The notes: generated from the letters alone by a model not told the origin. A stretch of DNA of 64,000 bases from Xenorhabdus ishibashii (GCF_002632755.1 NZ_NJAK01000001.1:1798001-1862000), one strand, 5' to 3'. Positions 44,969-54,510 are shown, counted from the first letter of the stretch. A program made the numbers and translations.

Positions 44969-45271
44969 TATCTGGCAAATATTTTCGTTATTGCATTCAT
45001 TCCCTGTTGCGAGGCCTGTCTCTTGATCATATTTCATAGGTCAAGAGACTTGGACAGTAAATATCCCATCATCAACGGGTTGAACACGTGACCAAAAAAA
45101 ACGAATAAAATATCGTCACAAAATGAATTCCCCCAATAATCATAATGTTATGTAACTTATTGATTACACATATAGCAAACGTTTTCTTTTTGTCGTTTCA
45201 GGGTAACGATTTAGATGGGTTTCCTGTAGGATAGGTCGAAAACTTCGCTTTTTTTGGGGAAATAATATTAT
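44969..45271. other. Intergenic region upstream of adeP
   Basis: About 300 bp. Contains a 9-bp-stem hairpin (GTCTCTTGA / TCAAGAGAC, 45019-45050) that may end the ABC operon, and the adeP promoter with a PurR-like site. No gene or guanine/adenine riboswitch core recognised. Confidence 0.55.
45173..45188 (+). promoter_or_regulatory. PurR box upstream of adeP
   Basis: TAGCAAACGTTTTCTT has the central GCAAACGTTT of the PurR palindrome. Located about 85 bp before adeP, consistent with purine repression of this permease. Confidence 0.65.
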
Positions 45272-46609
45272 ATGAGCACAATAAATTCTGGCTCTGCTAA
45301 TCGCCAGAGCTTGCTTCATCGCGTGTTTAAATTAAGGGAACATGGCACGACAATTCGTACTGAAATAATTGCTGGATTGACGACTTTTTTAACGATGGTT
45401 TATATCGTCTTTGTTAACCCGCAAATTCTGGCGGTTGCAGGCATGGATATTAAGGCGGTATTTGTGACGACCTGTTTAATCGCCGCAGTTGGCAGCATTA
45501 TGATGGGATTGATGGCGAATCTGCCTGTTGCCGTTGCACCTGCAATGGGGCTAAATGCGTTTTTTGCCTTTGTTGTGGTCGGAGCGATGGGTCTTTCGTG
45601 GCAGGTTGCGATGGGGGCAATTTTCTGGGGGGCGGTGGGATTGTTTATATTGACTCTCCTGCGAGTCCGTTACTGGATGATCGCCAATATCCCATTGAGC
45701 CTGCGTGTGGGCATTACCAGTGGTATCGGTCTTTTCATCGCCATGATGGGATTGAAAAATGCGGGTATTATCGTGCCTAATCCCGACACAATCGTCTCAA
45801 TCGGCAATTTTGCTTCTCACAATGTCTTGTTGGGGACATTGGGTTTTTTCATTATTGCCATTTTAGCAGCACGTAATTTCCATGCGGCGGTGTTGGTTTC
45901 GATTATTGTGACAACCGGCATTGGATTGATGATGGGGTATGTGGAATATCACGGTATTTTTGATCTGCCGCCCAGTGTGATGAGTGTAGTGGGTAACGTT
46001 GATGTAAAAGGTGCTCTGGATATCGCTTTGGCTGGTGTTATTTTCTCATTTATGTTGGTGAACTTGTTTGATTCTTCCGGCACATTGATTGGTGTGACGG
46101 ATAAAGCGGGTATTGCTGACAGTAGTGGCAAATTCCCACGCATGAAACAAGCCTTGTACGTGGACAGTATCAGTTCGATGGCGGGTTCTTACATTGGAAC
46201 GTCTTCGGTTACCGCCTATATTGAAAGTTCTTCGGGCGTTTCTGTTGGTGGCCGGACGGGTTTGACAGCAATTGTTGTGGGTATTTTATTCCTGTTGGTC
46301 ATGTTTATTTCTCCACTGGCAAGCATGGTGCCTGCTTATGCTACAGCGGGAGCTTTGGTCTATGTGGGCGTCTTGATGACTTCCAGCCTGACAAGGGTGA
46401 AATGGAATGATTTGACTGAATCCGTTCCTGCTTTTATTACCGCAGTGATGATGCCATTTAGCTTCTCCATTACCGAAGGTATTGCTCTGGGTTTTATCGC
46501 CTACTGTGCTATGAAATTGGGCACTGGCAAGTGGCGTGAAATTAGCCCATGTGTTCTTGTCGTGACCCTATTGTTTGTATTAAAAATGGTATTTGTGGAT
46601 GCCCATTGA
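45272..46609 (+). CDS. adeP: High-affinity adenine permease (AzgA/NCS2 family)
   Basis: Proton-coupled purine base importer of the inner membrane (445 residues). FKLREHGTTIRTEIIAG at the start, MGLNAFFAFVVV, NLFDSSGTLIGVTDKAG and SSSGVSVGGRTGLTA match E. coli AdeP (PurP) very closely, so adenine rather than guanine/hypoxanthine is the likely substrate. Monocistronic behind a PurR-like site. Confidence 0.92.
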   Translation: MSTINSGSANRQSLLHRVFKLREHGTTIRTEIIAGLTTFLTMVYIVFVNPQILAVAGMDIKAVFVTTCLIAAVGSIMMGLMANLPVAVAPAMGLNAFFAFVVVGAMGLSWQVAMGAIFWGAVGLFILTLLRVRYWMIANIPLSLRVGITSGIGLFIAMMGLKNAGIIVPNPDTIVSIGNFASHNVLLGTLGFFIIAILAARNFHAAVLVSIIVTTGIGLMMGYVEYHGIFDLPPSVMSVVGNVDVKGALDIALAGVIFSFMLVNLFDSSGTLIGVTDKAGIADSSGKFPRMKQALYVDSISSMAGSYIGTSSVTAYIESSSGVSVGGRTGLTAIVVGILFLLVMFISPLASMVPAYATAGALVYVGVLMTSSLTRVKWNDLTESVPAFITAVMMPFSFSITEGIALGFIAYCAMKLGTGKWREISPCVLVVTLLFVLKMVFVDAH

Positions 46610-46632
46610 ACACAATTGAAACAGTGAGTAAG

Positions 46633-46666
46633 AGCAGGCCTGACAGCAGGTTATGTCAGGCTTGCT
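46633..46666. terminator. Bidirectional terminator after adeP
   Basis: 12-bp arms AGCAGGCCTGAC / GTCAGGCTTGCT with one mismatch around a 10-nt loop, between convergent genes. Confidence 0.75.
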
Positions 46667-46682
46667 TATTTAATGGGATATT

Positions 46683-48152
46683 TTATTGAATATTTTTAGG
46701 CGCGATAAAGCCAATGCAGACAGTATCTGACTCAGCACTTGGTTGGGACTGGAAGGTGAACTCTTCTTTGTGACTGAGCACCAATGATGGCCATTGTGCA
46801 AGTGTATGTTGGAAATCTTCCTCTGCACAGCTCTTTCCTCGCTCTCCTACTAGCAAGGCACCATATTTCACAATATTGTCCTCTTTGATATGGCGGTTAT
46901 AGATATTTGGTGGCACACCATTATCTAATTCCCAGGGTTGTATCGTTTCAGGGTGATAGTGGCTATAAAATGTCAGCCATTGATGCAGATATTCTCCACC
47001 CACATAATGCAATGGTGTTGGATACAGTTCGTTCCAACGTTGATCAAGTTGGCTGGCAAAGGTTTTTATGCCAACAAATTTTTGCCCCGCATCACGGACA
47101 TTTGCCATCATCACACCGACGTAACCGAATAACACCAATACACCAAACACAGTCAATCCCCGTAATGTGCTTCGCAAGGGTTTAGTGGGGAAGACTGTTA
47201 TCGATCCCACTAATAATGCCACCGAAACGACCATAAAAGGTTGCACCCATTCGGTCATACGTCCGCCCTGATTGAAAGAGAACCAGCCGTAAATAATCAG
47301 CAGAGGCAGCAGGATCACGATATTAGCCAGCGCATTGGATTGCTGCTTAGGCCAGCCAATCCGGCCACCCAGCAGATAAATAATAACGCTGACGATAATT
47401 AACGGGTAGAACACGGAAAGCATAGCCCGTGTGGTATGTAGGTTGAATCCTTGCTGAATTTGGGAATCTACCCATTTAAAGGCGACGAAGTCATTATGCA
47501 CCAGCCACCAAACGTTCGGCAATACCAGCAGGAACCAGATGACAATGGCGAGATAAAATAGTGGCTCCCGATAGTTACGGCGTATTTTAGGTACGAACAG
47601 GGAGAGCAAAAAGACCGAGCCGACTATAGCAAGTGAAGAATACTTTGCCATCGTTGCCAGCCCGGTGGTGAGGGCGAATGCCAGCCACCATATGGGATGA
47701 TCGTCAATGGCACGCAGGAAAAACAGCAATGACCACGGCCAGAGCATGATCAAAAGATAATTATCGTTATAAGGAATGATATCAAAATTGATGATACCGG
47801 ATAGATTCAGAGTCAGCATGGCAAGCCATGCGAGCACAACTTTGCCTGTCAGTCGGAAAGCCAGTTGCCAAACTCCAAGCATACCAATGGCAATGGCAAC
47901 AAAGTGGCTGAAATACCAATAAAAACTAAGAGAAATATCGCTGATAGAAATAGCGGGTAGCATGATGGCGCCCACTAGCCATGGGTTTTTGGGCGAACCC
48001 CATTCCCCATTAATGCCCCAGTTTAAAGCTTCTACAGCATCATAAGGAACGGTGGGATCGAGAGAGTAACTTGCTATTATCCACAAAACGGCATAACCAG
48101 TGACCCAAAGATACAGTGGCATGCGATAAGAAGAGGTATCAAAAAAACGCAT
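46683..48152 (-). CDS. GT39/ArnT-like integral-membrane glycosyltransferase
   Basis: Polytopic protein (489 residues, about ten hydrophobic segments) resembling polyprenyl-phosphate-sugar-dependent transferases. An acidic residue in the first loop (DPTVPYDAVEALNWG) fits the DD/DE active site of that family, and a periplasmic domain of about 120 residues ends the protein. It would move a sugar from an undecaprenyl carrier to lipid A, a polysaccharide or a protein. No partner gene is nearby, so the acceptor is unknown. E. coli has no counterpart at this place. Confidence 0.78.
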   Translation of the reverse strand: MRFFDTSSYRMPLYLWVTGYAVLWIIASYSLDPTVPYDAVEALNWGINGEWGSPKNPWLVGAIMLPAISISDISLSFYWYFSHFVAIAIGMLGVWQLAFRLTGKVVLAWLAMLTLNLSGIINFDIIPYNDNYLLIMLWPWSLLFFLRAIDDHPIWWLAFALTTGLATMAKYSSLAIVGSVFLLSLFVPKIRRNYREPLFYLAIVIWFLLVLPNVWWLVHNDFVAFKWVDSQIQQGFNLHTTRAMLSVFYPLIIVSVIIYLLGGRIGWPKQQSNALANIVILLPLLIIYGWFSFNQGGRMTEWVQPFMVVSVALLVGSITVFPTKPLRSTLRGLTVFGVLVLFGYVGVMMANVRDAGQKFVGIKTFASQLDQRWNELYPTPLHYVGGEYLHQWLTFYSHYHPETIQPWELDNGVPPNIYNRHIKEDNIVKYGALLVGERGKSCAEEDFQHTLAQWPSLVLSHKEEFTFQSQPSAESDTVCIGFIAPKNIQ

Positions 48153-48299
48153 CGTCGTTAATGATCATATTATTTGAGTTAAATTATCTAGAATACTAGA
48201 CGAAATTTAAACTATAGGTGAATGGCATTGGATGTTAATGGGAGTTTCTGTTAGATTCCGCCGAAAATATCTTGATAAAAATGAGTTGAGTCACAAGCT

Positions 48300-48848
48300 A
48301 TGAGCCCGTTAAAGAAAAAATCACCAGCGAAGTTTTCTGCTGGTCAGCAAAAGCAAAAAAGAAAAAGTCGCGCAGAGCTGGATGCAGAAGGACGCGAGCG
48401 TAAGCGCCAGAAAAAACGCCGTGGTAATGGCAATCCGACCGGTAGCCGTCAGAGCGATAATGGCAGCAATAAAAAGCGTTCGGTCGTCAAACAGGAAAAA
48501 GATCCACGTATCGGCAGTAAAGTGCCGGTTCCTCTGATTGTCGATGAGAAAGTTGCCGGTGAGAAAGCGGCGACGATGAAACCCGCAGTTAAACCGGCTG
48601 TAGAGAAACAGGAACCTCGCCTGTCACTACAGGAAGAGCTGGCAATGCTGGAAAGTGATGAGCGATTGGATGACTTGTTGGCACGCCTTGAGCAGGGGGA
48701 AAAATTGTCTCAGGAAGACAACGTTTATGTCGACAATATGCTCGATCGCATTGATACCCTGATGGAAGAGTTGGGCATCAATCTGGGTGAAGAGAACAGC
48801 GAAGAAGAATCACAGGAAGATATCATGCAATTGCTGAAGGGTAAGTAA
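48300..48848 (+). CDS. yihI: Der GTPase-activating protein YihI
   Basis: Stimulates the GTPase Der and so tunes 50S ribosome assembly. Very basic N-terminal half ([24 protein letters not shown]) and acidic helical C-terminal half with [18 protein letters not shown] and [10 protein letters not shown], typical of YihI. It is 182 residues long, a usual size. hemN follows, as in E. coli. Confidence 0.93.
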   Translation: MSPLKKKSPAKFSAGQQKQKRKSRAELDAEGRERKRQKKRRGNGNPTGSRQSDNGSNKKRSVVKQEKDPRIGSKVPVPLIVDEKVAGEKAATMKPAVKPAVEKQEPRLSLQEELAMLESDERLDDLLARLEQGEKLSQEDNVYVDNMLDRIDTLMEELGINLGEENSEEESQEDIMQLLKGK

Positions 48849-48866
48849 AACCTTCATCAATGAATT

Positions 48867-49005
48867 GTGATCGTAAAAGGCGGGTTCATTCTGATAACCA
48901 CAATATTAATAACCATAGTATTAGTATGTTATTTATTGTGGTTATTGGGTAAACTATGGCGGCAATCATGTTGCGTTTTGATGGGCGAAAACAGCGGAAG
49001 GACTA
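48867..49005 (+). pseudogene. Possible remnant of a DUF2489 membrane gene
   Basis: A short frame between yihI and hemN encodes one hydrophobic segment followed by LLGKLWRQ, resembling the N-terminus of DUF2489 proteins that I recall between yihI and hemN in related genera. It then loses similarity and would overlap hemN. A decayed gene is the simplest reading; a tiny membrane protein is possible. Confidence 0.35.
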
Positions 49006-49008
49006 AGC

Positions 49009-50382
49009 ATGTCAGAGCAATCCATTGTTTGGGATCTGCCTTTGATCCAAAAATACAACTATTCAGGGCCTCGTTATACTTCGTATCCAACGGCATTGGA
49101 GTTTAACCAACAGTACGATGAGACTGCTTTTGCACAGGCTGCCACCCGTTATCCGGAGCGCCCGCTTTCCCTCTATATCCATATCCCGTTCTGCCATAAG
49201 CTTTGTTATTTCTGTGGTTGCAATAAGCTGGTGACGCGCCAAAAGCACAAAGCGGATGAGTATCTGAATGTGTTGGAAAAAGAGATTGCTGCTCGTGGAA
49301 AATTATTTTCCCAGCGGAAAGTCAGCCAGATGCACTGGGGAGGAGGGACGCCAACCTATCTGGACAAAACACAGATCAGCCGATTGATGTCGATGCTGCG
49401 CAGCCATTTCCATTTTCTGCCCGATGCTGAGCTTTCCATTGAAATTGATCCGCGAGAAATCGAGCTTGATGTCATTGATCATTTGCATCATGAAGGCTTT
49501 AACCGCCTGAGCATGGGGGTGCAGGATTTTAATAAAGATGTGCAGCGTTTAGTTAATCGAGAGCAAGATGAAGCGTTTATTTTCGCACTGATCAAACGCG
49601 CCCGTGAAACAGGCTTTACATCCACCAGCATTGATTTGATCTATGGTTTGCCGAAACAGACACCTGAAAGTTTTGCCTTTACATTACAGCGGGTGTTGGC
49701 CTTGTCTCCTGACCGTTTAAGTGTATTTAACTATGCCCACTTACCGAATTTATTTGCGGCACAGCGCAAGATTAAGGAGCAGGATTTACCCACTGCGACG
49801 CAAAAGTTGAATATCTTGCAAGAAACGATCGCAACCCTGACAGGTAATGGTTATCAGTTTATTGGTATGGATCACTTTGCCCGCCCTGATGATGAATTGT
49901 CAATTGCCCAACGCCAAGGCATCTTACACCGAAATTTTCAGGGATATACCACGCAGGGGGAATGCGATTTACTTGGTATGGGCGTTTCCGCGATCAGTAT
50001 GTTGGGGAATAGCTATGCCCAGAACCAGAAAGACCTGAAAACCTACTACGCTGCGGTGGAGGCACAAGGCCATGCTTTATGGCGTGGTTTAGCGTTGACA
50101 CGGGATGATTGCATTCGCCGTGATGTGATTAAGGCGCTAATCTGTAACTTCCGGCTGAATTTTGCGGATATTGAGCAGAGTTACGGGCTGAATTTCGCGG
50201 ATTACTTCGCCGAAGACCTGCAATTATTGGCTCCATTGGCAGAAGATGGATTGGTTGAAGTGACCGAAACACAGCTTCAGGTATCCCCGAAAGGGCGATT
50301 GCTGATACGTAATGTTTGTATGTGTTTTGATAGTTATCTGCGTAACCAGATGCGACAGCGGCAATTTTCGCGGGTGATATGA
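49009..50382 (+). CDS. hemN: Oxygen-independent coproporphyrinogen III dehydrogenase
   Basis: Radical-SAM enzyme making protoporphyrinogen IX without oxygen by two decarboxylations. The cluster motif is in HIPFCHKLCYFCGCNK (CxxxCxxC plus the extra Cys of HemN), followed by HWGGGTPT, EIDPRE and GVQDF. The length of 457 is normal. The start at 49009 has GGAAGGA upstream. No FNR box was seen upstream. Confidence 0.97.
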   Translation: MSEQSIVWDLPLIQKYNYSGPRYTSYPTALEFNQQYDETAFAQAATRYPERPLSLYIHIPFCHKLCYFCGCNKLVTRQKHKADEYLNVLEKEIAARGKLFSQRKVSQMHWGGGTPTYLDKTQISRLMSMLRSHFHFLPDAELSIEIDPREIELDVIDHLHHEGFNRLSMGVQDFNKDVQRLVNREQDEAFIFALIKRARETGFTSTSIDLIYGLPKQTPESFAFTLQRVLALSPDRLSVFNYAHLPNLFAAQRKIKEQDLPTATQKLNILQETIATLTGNGYQFIGMDHFARPDDELSIAQRQGILHRNFQGYTTQGECDLLGMGVSAISMLGNSYAQNQKDLKTYYAAVEAQGHALWRGLALTRDDCIRRDVIKALICNFRLNFADIEQSYGLNFADYFAEDLQLLAPLAEDGLVEVTETQLQVSPKGRLLIRNVCMCFDSYLRNQMRQRQFSRVI

Positions 50383-50488
50383 GTATCGGTGAATCAATAA
50401 ATTAGGCACATTTCATATGCGAAATAAATAATTCATCAATTGAGCACCTTTTTCGTCTTCTTATCGCTTTTGCTTTCGCCCATTCGCG

Positions 50489-50926
50489 TTAGTTATTATC
50501 TCTAAAATATTGGGCTATTCTTGCTAAATGACCCATTATTTTGGGATTTCTGGCTTTACTGTGGGCATCTGGGTGCATTATTGCCAATAGAGAAAACCTG
50601 TTTTCTTCCAATAATCCTTGAACATAAACTAAACACGCATCGTTTTTCGGGTCATTTAGCTTGCAAGTTCTATAATACTGCACTTTACTCTTAGGGAATG
50701 AATCAGGTGGAAAGCGAAGATGAATGTGCATCATACACGATTTATATGCTGCCTCTGGCTGAGTATAAGCAACGTCCCTGCCAAAATAATCTGGTAATTC
50801 TCCAGTTTCTTTATAGCGCTTAAAATCTCGCAATATAGCTTGTTCAAGCTCTGGGTGCTTTAGGAAAACGTCATCAAAAAAATCTTTTCTTGTGTATTCA
50901 TTTATTGATACGTCTACCTGTTCCAT
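50489..50926 (-). CDS. YafO-family mRNA interferase toxin
   Basis: 145 residues aligning with E. coli YafO, a ribosome-associated endoribonuclease toxin, over most of its length: LPDYFGRDVAY, MHIHLRFPPDSFP, ACLVYVQG, LLAIMHPDAHSKAR and GHLARIAQYFR parallel GRDALY, AHIHL, HLVYCQG and the KPEPHKLARDN tail. The normal partner YafN (an antitoxin of the Phd/YefM type) is not next to it. Instead the gene starts 3 nt after a gene for an exported protein, with the ribosome site inside that gene. Either an unusual pairing or an orphan toxin tamed by other means. Confidence 0.8.
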   Translation of the reverse strand: MEQVDVSINEYTRKDFFDDVFLKHPELEQAILRDFKRYKETGELPDYFGRDVAYTQPEAAYKSCMMHIHLRFPPDSFPKSKVQYYRTCKLNDPKNDACLVYVQGLLEENRFSLLAIMHPDAHSKARNPKIMGHLARIAQYFRDNN

Positions 50927-50929
50927 TTA

Positions 50930-51490
50930 TCACCCAGTAAATGAAAAATTCCCAGACTTAATTTTTTCAGTCGTATAAGCAGCTAATTCTGATAAGGCGT
51001 CTCTATTTATATCGCTTTTGTAAATATTAGGCAAATTAAATAATTGGCGAGAAAGATCGTTTAGTCGGGCTATCTCAAACCTAGCCTTTGCCACAGACTT
51101 AAGATAAAGCTTCATTTCTTGCTTCTCTTCATCTGGGCGGTCTTGTTTCAACATAGCTTTCAGTCCCTGCTCAAACCCTCTTATTGTGGCTTCACAGGCT
51201 TTATTCATTTCCAAATCATTTTGCAGCATAACACCATGAATTTGGCCTTTATCAAGACTCAGAAGATTTAGATAATATTCGCTGATTTCATTAGCTAACG
51301 AATCAACAATTATTCTCCTTTGTTGATATTGAGTTTTTAATTCGTCCAAGTTATAAGTAGTTTTACCTATATCAAAACTAAACATATTTCGAGCGTCCTT
51401 TGAATCCACTTGTTCAACAGCAAATGAAGGGATCGTTAAAGCGCCTCCAAATAAGATTCCTGTTAAACAAATTTTTAGTGGTAGATTCAT
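50930..51490 (-). CDS. Small exported helical protein in operon with the YafO-like toxin
   Basis: 186 residues of unknown family. A clear signal peptide (basic NLPLK, hydrophobic ICLTGILFGGALTI, SFA cleavage near residue 24) leads to a mature, almost entirely helical domain rich in Glu, Lys and Leu, probably periplasmic. One cysteine occurs in the signal peptide and one in the mature part (NKACEA). The start at 51490 has AAGG upstream. It shares a promoter containing 10-bp direct repeats with the toxin gene. A cytosolic antitoxin role would conflict with export. Confidence 0.75.
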   Translation of the reverse strand: MNLPLKICLTGILFGGALTIPSFAVEQVDSKDARNMFSFDIGKTTYNLDELKTQYQQRRIIVDSLANEISEYYLNLLSLDKGQIHGVMLQNDLEMNKACEATIRGFEQGLKAMLKQDRPDEEKQEMKLYLKSVAKARFEIARLNDLSRQLFNLPNIYKSDINRDALSELAAYTTEKIKSGNFSFTG

Positions 51491-51752
51491 GACGTTTTAC
51501 CTTATCAAATAGTTGATCATAGAGTGTCACAATGCGTCACTATGTATCACTATACGATACATTGCTGAATCTTACAATCACGTGAAAAATGGAATTAACA
51601 ACTTATATAATCATGATTAAAGAAAATGGAAACAAATTAGAAGCATGATTTAGAAAGATGGTATAATGTTGCCATTACTTTGTATTAAATGTTATACATG
51701 TGATGAGAATTAATTTGTGCAATTATCCGATTAAATTAAAAGGGAAATTCTG
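51491..51752. other. Promoter region of the exported-protein/toxin operon
   Basis: Gene-free DNA holding the operon promoter with its repeats and, pointing the other way, a TATAAT-like -10 near 51661 that probably belonged to the IS982 remnant. Together with the remnant, the non-coding stretch up to the glnG end is about 370 bp. Confidence 0.5.
51526..51565 (-). promoter_or_regulatory. Tandem 10-bp repeats upstream of the toxin operon
   Basis: GTCACAATGC, GTCACTATGT and ATCACTATAC follow one another without gaps, and GATACATTGC is a weaker fourth unit. They lie 36-75 bp upstream of the first start codon on one face of the helix, as expected for cooperative binding of an autoregulator. Confidence 0.55.
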
Positions 51753-51860
51753 GTGCTTAAAGTGACGGTCGGTAATGTGGATGATCGGGAACCTGTTCAC
51801 GAATTAGCAAAAGATATAACGGGTTCTCTTTATTGTGACATCGGTAGTATTGTGAAACTT
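51753..51860 (+). pseudogene. IS982-family transposase remnant
   Basis: About 35 codons including GNVDDREPVHELAKDITGSL, which resembles the DDE-region segment of IS982 transposases with its conserved NVDDR. The similarity stops abruptly and the rest of the element is missing. It marks past insertion between glnG and the toxin operon. Confidence 0.6.
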
Positions 51861-51861
51861 G

Positions 51862-53289
51862 TTATAACCCCAGTTCCTTCAATTTCCGCGTTATCGTATT
51901 TCTTCCCCAACCCAGCAAACGGGCGGCTTCCTGTTTATGTCCATTGGTATATTCCAATGCGCAATTAAGCAGAGTGCGTTCCAGCAATGGTAAGGCATCG
52001 GCAAGGAGATCAGTTTTTCCCTCTTTTAAGGCATGTTGTGCCCATTCAGCCAGCAGTTGTGACCAGTTTTCAGGTAGTGTGGAGCGAGAAATAGAGGCGT
52101 TCCCTGTCTGTCCGGTCGGTTGGTTGCCAATCAGGTCAGCGGGTAGATCTTGTACCAGTACCTCTTTGCTTGCTGCCATCACGGTCAGCCAGCGGCAGAC
52201 GTTTTCCAACTGGCGGACATTGCCCGACCACGGCAGGCGCATCAGGGCGAGTTCAGTATCAGGATGCAGCACTTTGGCTTCAACGCCTAATTCTTTGGCG
52301 GTTTGTTGCAGGAAATGGTGTGCCAGACGAGGAATATCTTCCACTCTGTCCCGCAAAGGTGGTAATTGAACACGGATCACATTCAGGCGATGGTAGAGGT
52401 CTTCCCTGAATTTACCTTCTGCAACGCGTTGCTCAAGGTTCTGGTGAGTGGCAGCGATGATACGAACATTCACTTTCACGGGTGCATAGCCCCCGACGCG
52501 ATAGAATTGTCCTTCGGCCAGTACTCGCAGCAGGCGAGTTTGGATATCCAGCGGCATATCACCAATTTCATCCAAAAACAGTGAGCCACCATTAGCTTGT
52601 TCAAAACGACCATGACGTACTTGATTTGCACCTGTGAACGCGCCTTTTTCGTGACCAAACAGTTCAGATTCGATCAAATCTTTCGGGATTGCCGCCATAT
52701 TCAGGGCAATAAATGGTGCTGAGGCGCGTGGACTGTGGCGGTGAAGGGCATGGGCAACCAGCTCTTTTCCTGTGCCGGATTCGCCATTGATTAACACGCT
52801 GATGGAAGAGCGGGAAAGGCGGCCGATAATCCGGTATACCTCCTGCATGGCAGGGGCTTCTCCAATCATATCTGAAACTGATACCGGCAACTGCGGATTT
52901 GCGGCTGATTGATGCTGTTCCCGATAATGACTCAGTGCCCGTTCAACCAGCGCAACAGTTTCATCAATATCGAAAGGTTTTGGCAGATAATCGAATGCAC
53001 CGTGTTGATAGGCACTGACAGCGGCATCCAGATCAGAATGGGCAGTCATAATGATGACCGGAAGCTGTGGGTAGTTCTGCTTTATTTGGTTGAGTAAACT
53101 AAGTCCGTCCAATCCGGGCATGCGGATATCTGACAGAATAACTTCTGGATTACTTTGTCCTAGTGCAGTCAATACGGCATCGGCATTTTCAAAACTGATA
53201 CACTCCATCCCTGCGCCATTCAGCGCCCGTTCAAGTACCCAGCGGATAGAACTGTCATCATCAACGATCCACACTTTTCCTCGTTGCAT
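51862..53289 (-). CDS. glnG: Nitrogen response regulator NtrC
   Basis: Sigma-54 enhancer-binding protein of 475 residues. Receiver domain with acceptor Asp54 in ILSDIRMPG; AAA+ domain with Walker A GESGTGKE, the sigma-54 contact loop GAFTGA and RLNVIRVQLPPLR; C-terminal Fis-type helix-turn-helix (QEAARLLGWGRNTITRKL). Phosphorylated by NtrB under nitrogen limitation. Last gene of glnA-glnL-glnG. Confidence 0.97.
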   Translation of the reverse strand: MQRGKVWIVDDDSSIRWVLERALNGAGMECISFENADAVLTALGQSNPEVILSDIRMPGLDGLSLLNQIKQNYPQLPVIIMTAHSDLDAAVSAYQHGAFDYLPKPFDIDETVALVERALSHYREQHQSAANPQLPVSVSDMIGEAPAMQEVYRIIGRLSRSSISVLINGESGTGKELVAHALHRHSPRASAPFIALNMAAIPKDLIESELFGHEKGAFTGANQVRHGRFEQANGGSLFLDEIGDMPLDIQTRLLRVLAEGQFYRVGGYAPVKVNVRIIAATHQNLEQRVAEGKFREDLYHRLNVIRVQLPPLRDRVEDIPRLAHHFLQQTAKELGVEAKVLHPDTELALMRLPWSGNVRQLENVCRWLTVMAASKEVLVQDLPADLIGNQPTGQTGNASISRSTLPENWSQLLAEWAQHALKEGKTDLLADALPLLERTLLNCALEYTNGHKQEAARLLGWGRNTITRKLKELGL

Positions 53290-53309
53290 GGTTACCCCCT
53301 ACTTAACGG

Positions 53310-54359
53310 TTATTTCTTGATCGGCAGGTAAATGGAAAATTCCGTATGCCCTGGCCAACTGGTAAATTCAATTTTGCCAGCATGTTGGTCGATAAGATTA
53401 CGTGCTATAGATAAGCCAAGTCCAGTCCCTCCTTCATACCCGCTAACCATCGGGTAAAAAAGCGTATCCTGAATATTGGGATGAATGCCTGGCCCGTCAT
53501 CTTTAATATCAATTCGGGCTGCTAATCGGTAGCGTTCACCCTGTAAAGTAATCTGGAACGCTGTTCGCGTTCTCAGGGTGATAACTCCTCCCTTTTCCCC
53601 TAGTGCCTGTAGGGCATTGCGGGTGATATTCAGTAATACTTGCTCTATTTGGTCAGGATAGTGCGCCAGTTCAGGCAAGCTCGGATCATAATCTTTGATC
53701 AGCGTGACATTGGCAGGCATTTCCAGCGAGACCAATTGATAAACCCGTTCGACTACATGGTGAATGCTCTGGCGGGTTTGGCAGCCAGGATGCTGTGGTC
53801 CCAACAATCGATCAACAAGGTTACGCAGCCTGTCTGCCTGCTCAATGATCACCTGAGTATATTCCCGCAAGGACGGATTCGGCAGTGCCTTGGCAAGTAA
53901 TTGTGCGGCTCCCCGTAATCCCCCCAGCGGGTTTTTGATTTCATGTGCCAGCCCCCGAACCAATTCCCGCGCAGCTACCTGCTGTGCTTGTTGGATCTGC
54001 TCTTGGCTTAGCCGGCGCTGACTGTCCATAGGCGCCAGTTCCAGCAAAATAAACTGCTCGGAAATTGGTTGGGCACTGAGCGACATCACATGAGAGTGAT
54101 TATTAATCACCAATATGACTTCGTTATCGGTAAAACCATGACCGTTGATCAAACTGGAACGCATCAACTCCGTATCCAGCGAAATATAGCTAAACAGGAT
54201 AGGCAGAGGCGTGCCAAATAATTTACGGGAACTTTGTGCCAGAAGTTGCATAGCAGAATGATTGGCGTAGCGAATGATCAAATCATTATCCAGCACCAAA
54301 ACGTTGTTTATCTGTGAGTCGAGAATCTGTTCTGCTTTGGGCAAACTAACCATTGTCAT
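53310..54359 (-). CDS. glnL: Nitrogen sensor kinase/phosphatase NtrB
   Basis: Cytosolic two-component kinase of 349 residues. An N-terminal PAS domain is followed by the H-box [16 protein letters not shown]-box [12 protein letters not shown] and G-boxes DDGPGI and [10 protein letters not shown]. It receives the nitrogen signal through PII. It sits 20 bp upstream of glnG and about 200 bp downstream of glnA. Confidence 0.97.
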   Translation of the reverse strand: MTMVSLPKAEQILDSQINNVLVLDNDLIIRYANHSAMQLLAQSSRKLFGTPLPILFSYISLDTELMRSSLINGHGFTDNEVILVINNHSHVMSLSAQPISEQFILLELAPMDSQRRLSQEQIQQAQQVAARELVRGLAHEIKNPLGGLRGAAQLLAKALPNPSLREYTQVIIEQADRLRNLVDRLLGPQHPGCQTRQSIHHVVERVYQLVSLEMPANVTLIKDYDPSLPELAHYPDQIEQVLLNITRNALQALGEKGGVITLRTRTAFQITLQGERYRLAARIDIKDDGPGIHPNIQDTLFYPMVSGYEGGTGLGLSIARNLIDQHAGKIEFTSWPGHTEFSIYLPIKK

Positions 54360-54468
54360 TCAGTTCCTGCACTTTTTTGGTGCATTGTAGCTTATTTAAG
54401 CATAGTTTGATCAATCCTTCCGCTCAGCATACATCCTTATGGGTAATACAATTGTGTATATGCAAGGG

Positions 54469-54492
54469 AAAAAAGCCCATCCAGGGATGGGC
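54469..54492 (-). terminator. Second hairpin in the glnA-glnL gap
   Basis: GCCCATCC / GGATGGGC stem with a run of six A's on the plus strand, i.e. a T tract for leftward transcription. A good rho-independent terminator between glnA and glnL. Confidence 0.8.
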
Positions 54493-54510
54493 CAAAAGTT
54501 TCACGGCAAC

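Noticed and set aside
44969..45271. Purine riboswitch before adeP
   Set aside because: No conserved three-way-junction core seen; a PurR box explains regulation better.
48153..48299. CsrC-like sRNA upstream of yihI as in E. coli
   Set aside because: Only 147 bp are available and no run of GGA-containing stem-loops is seen.
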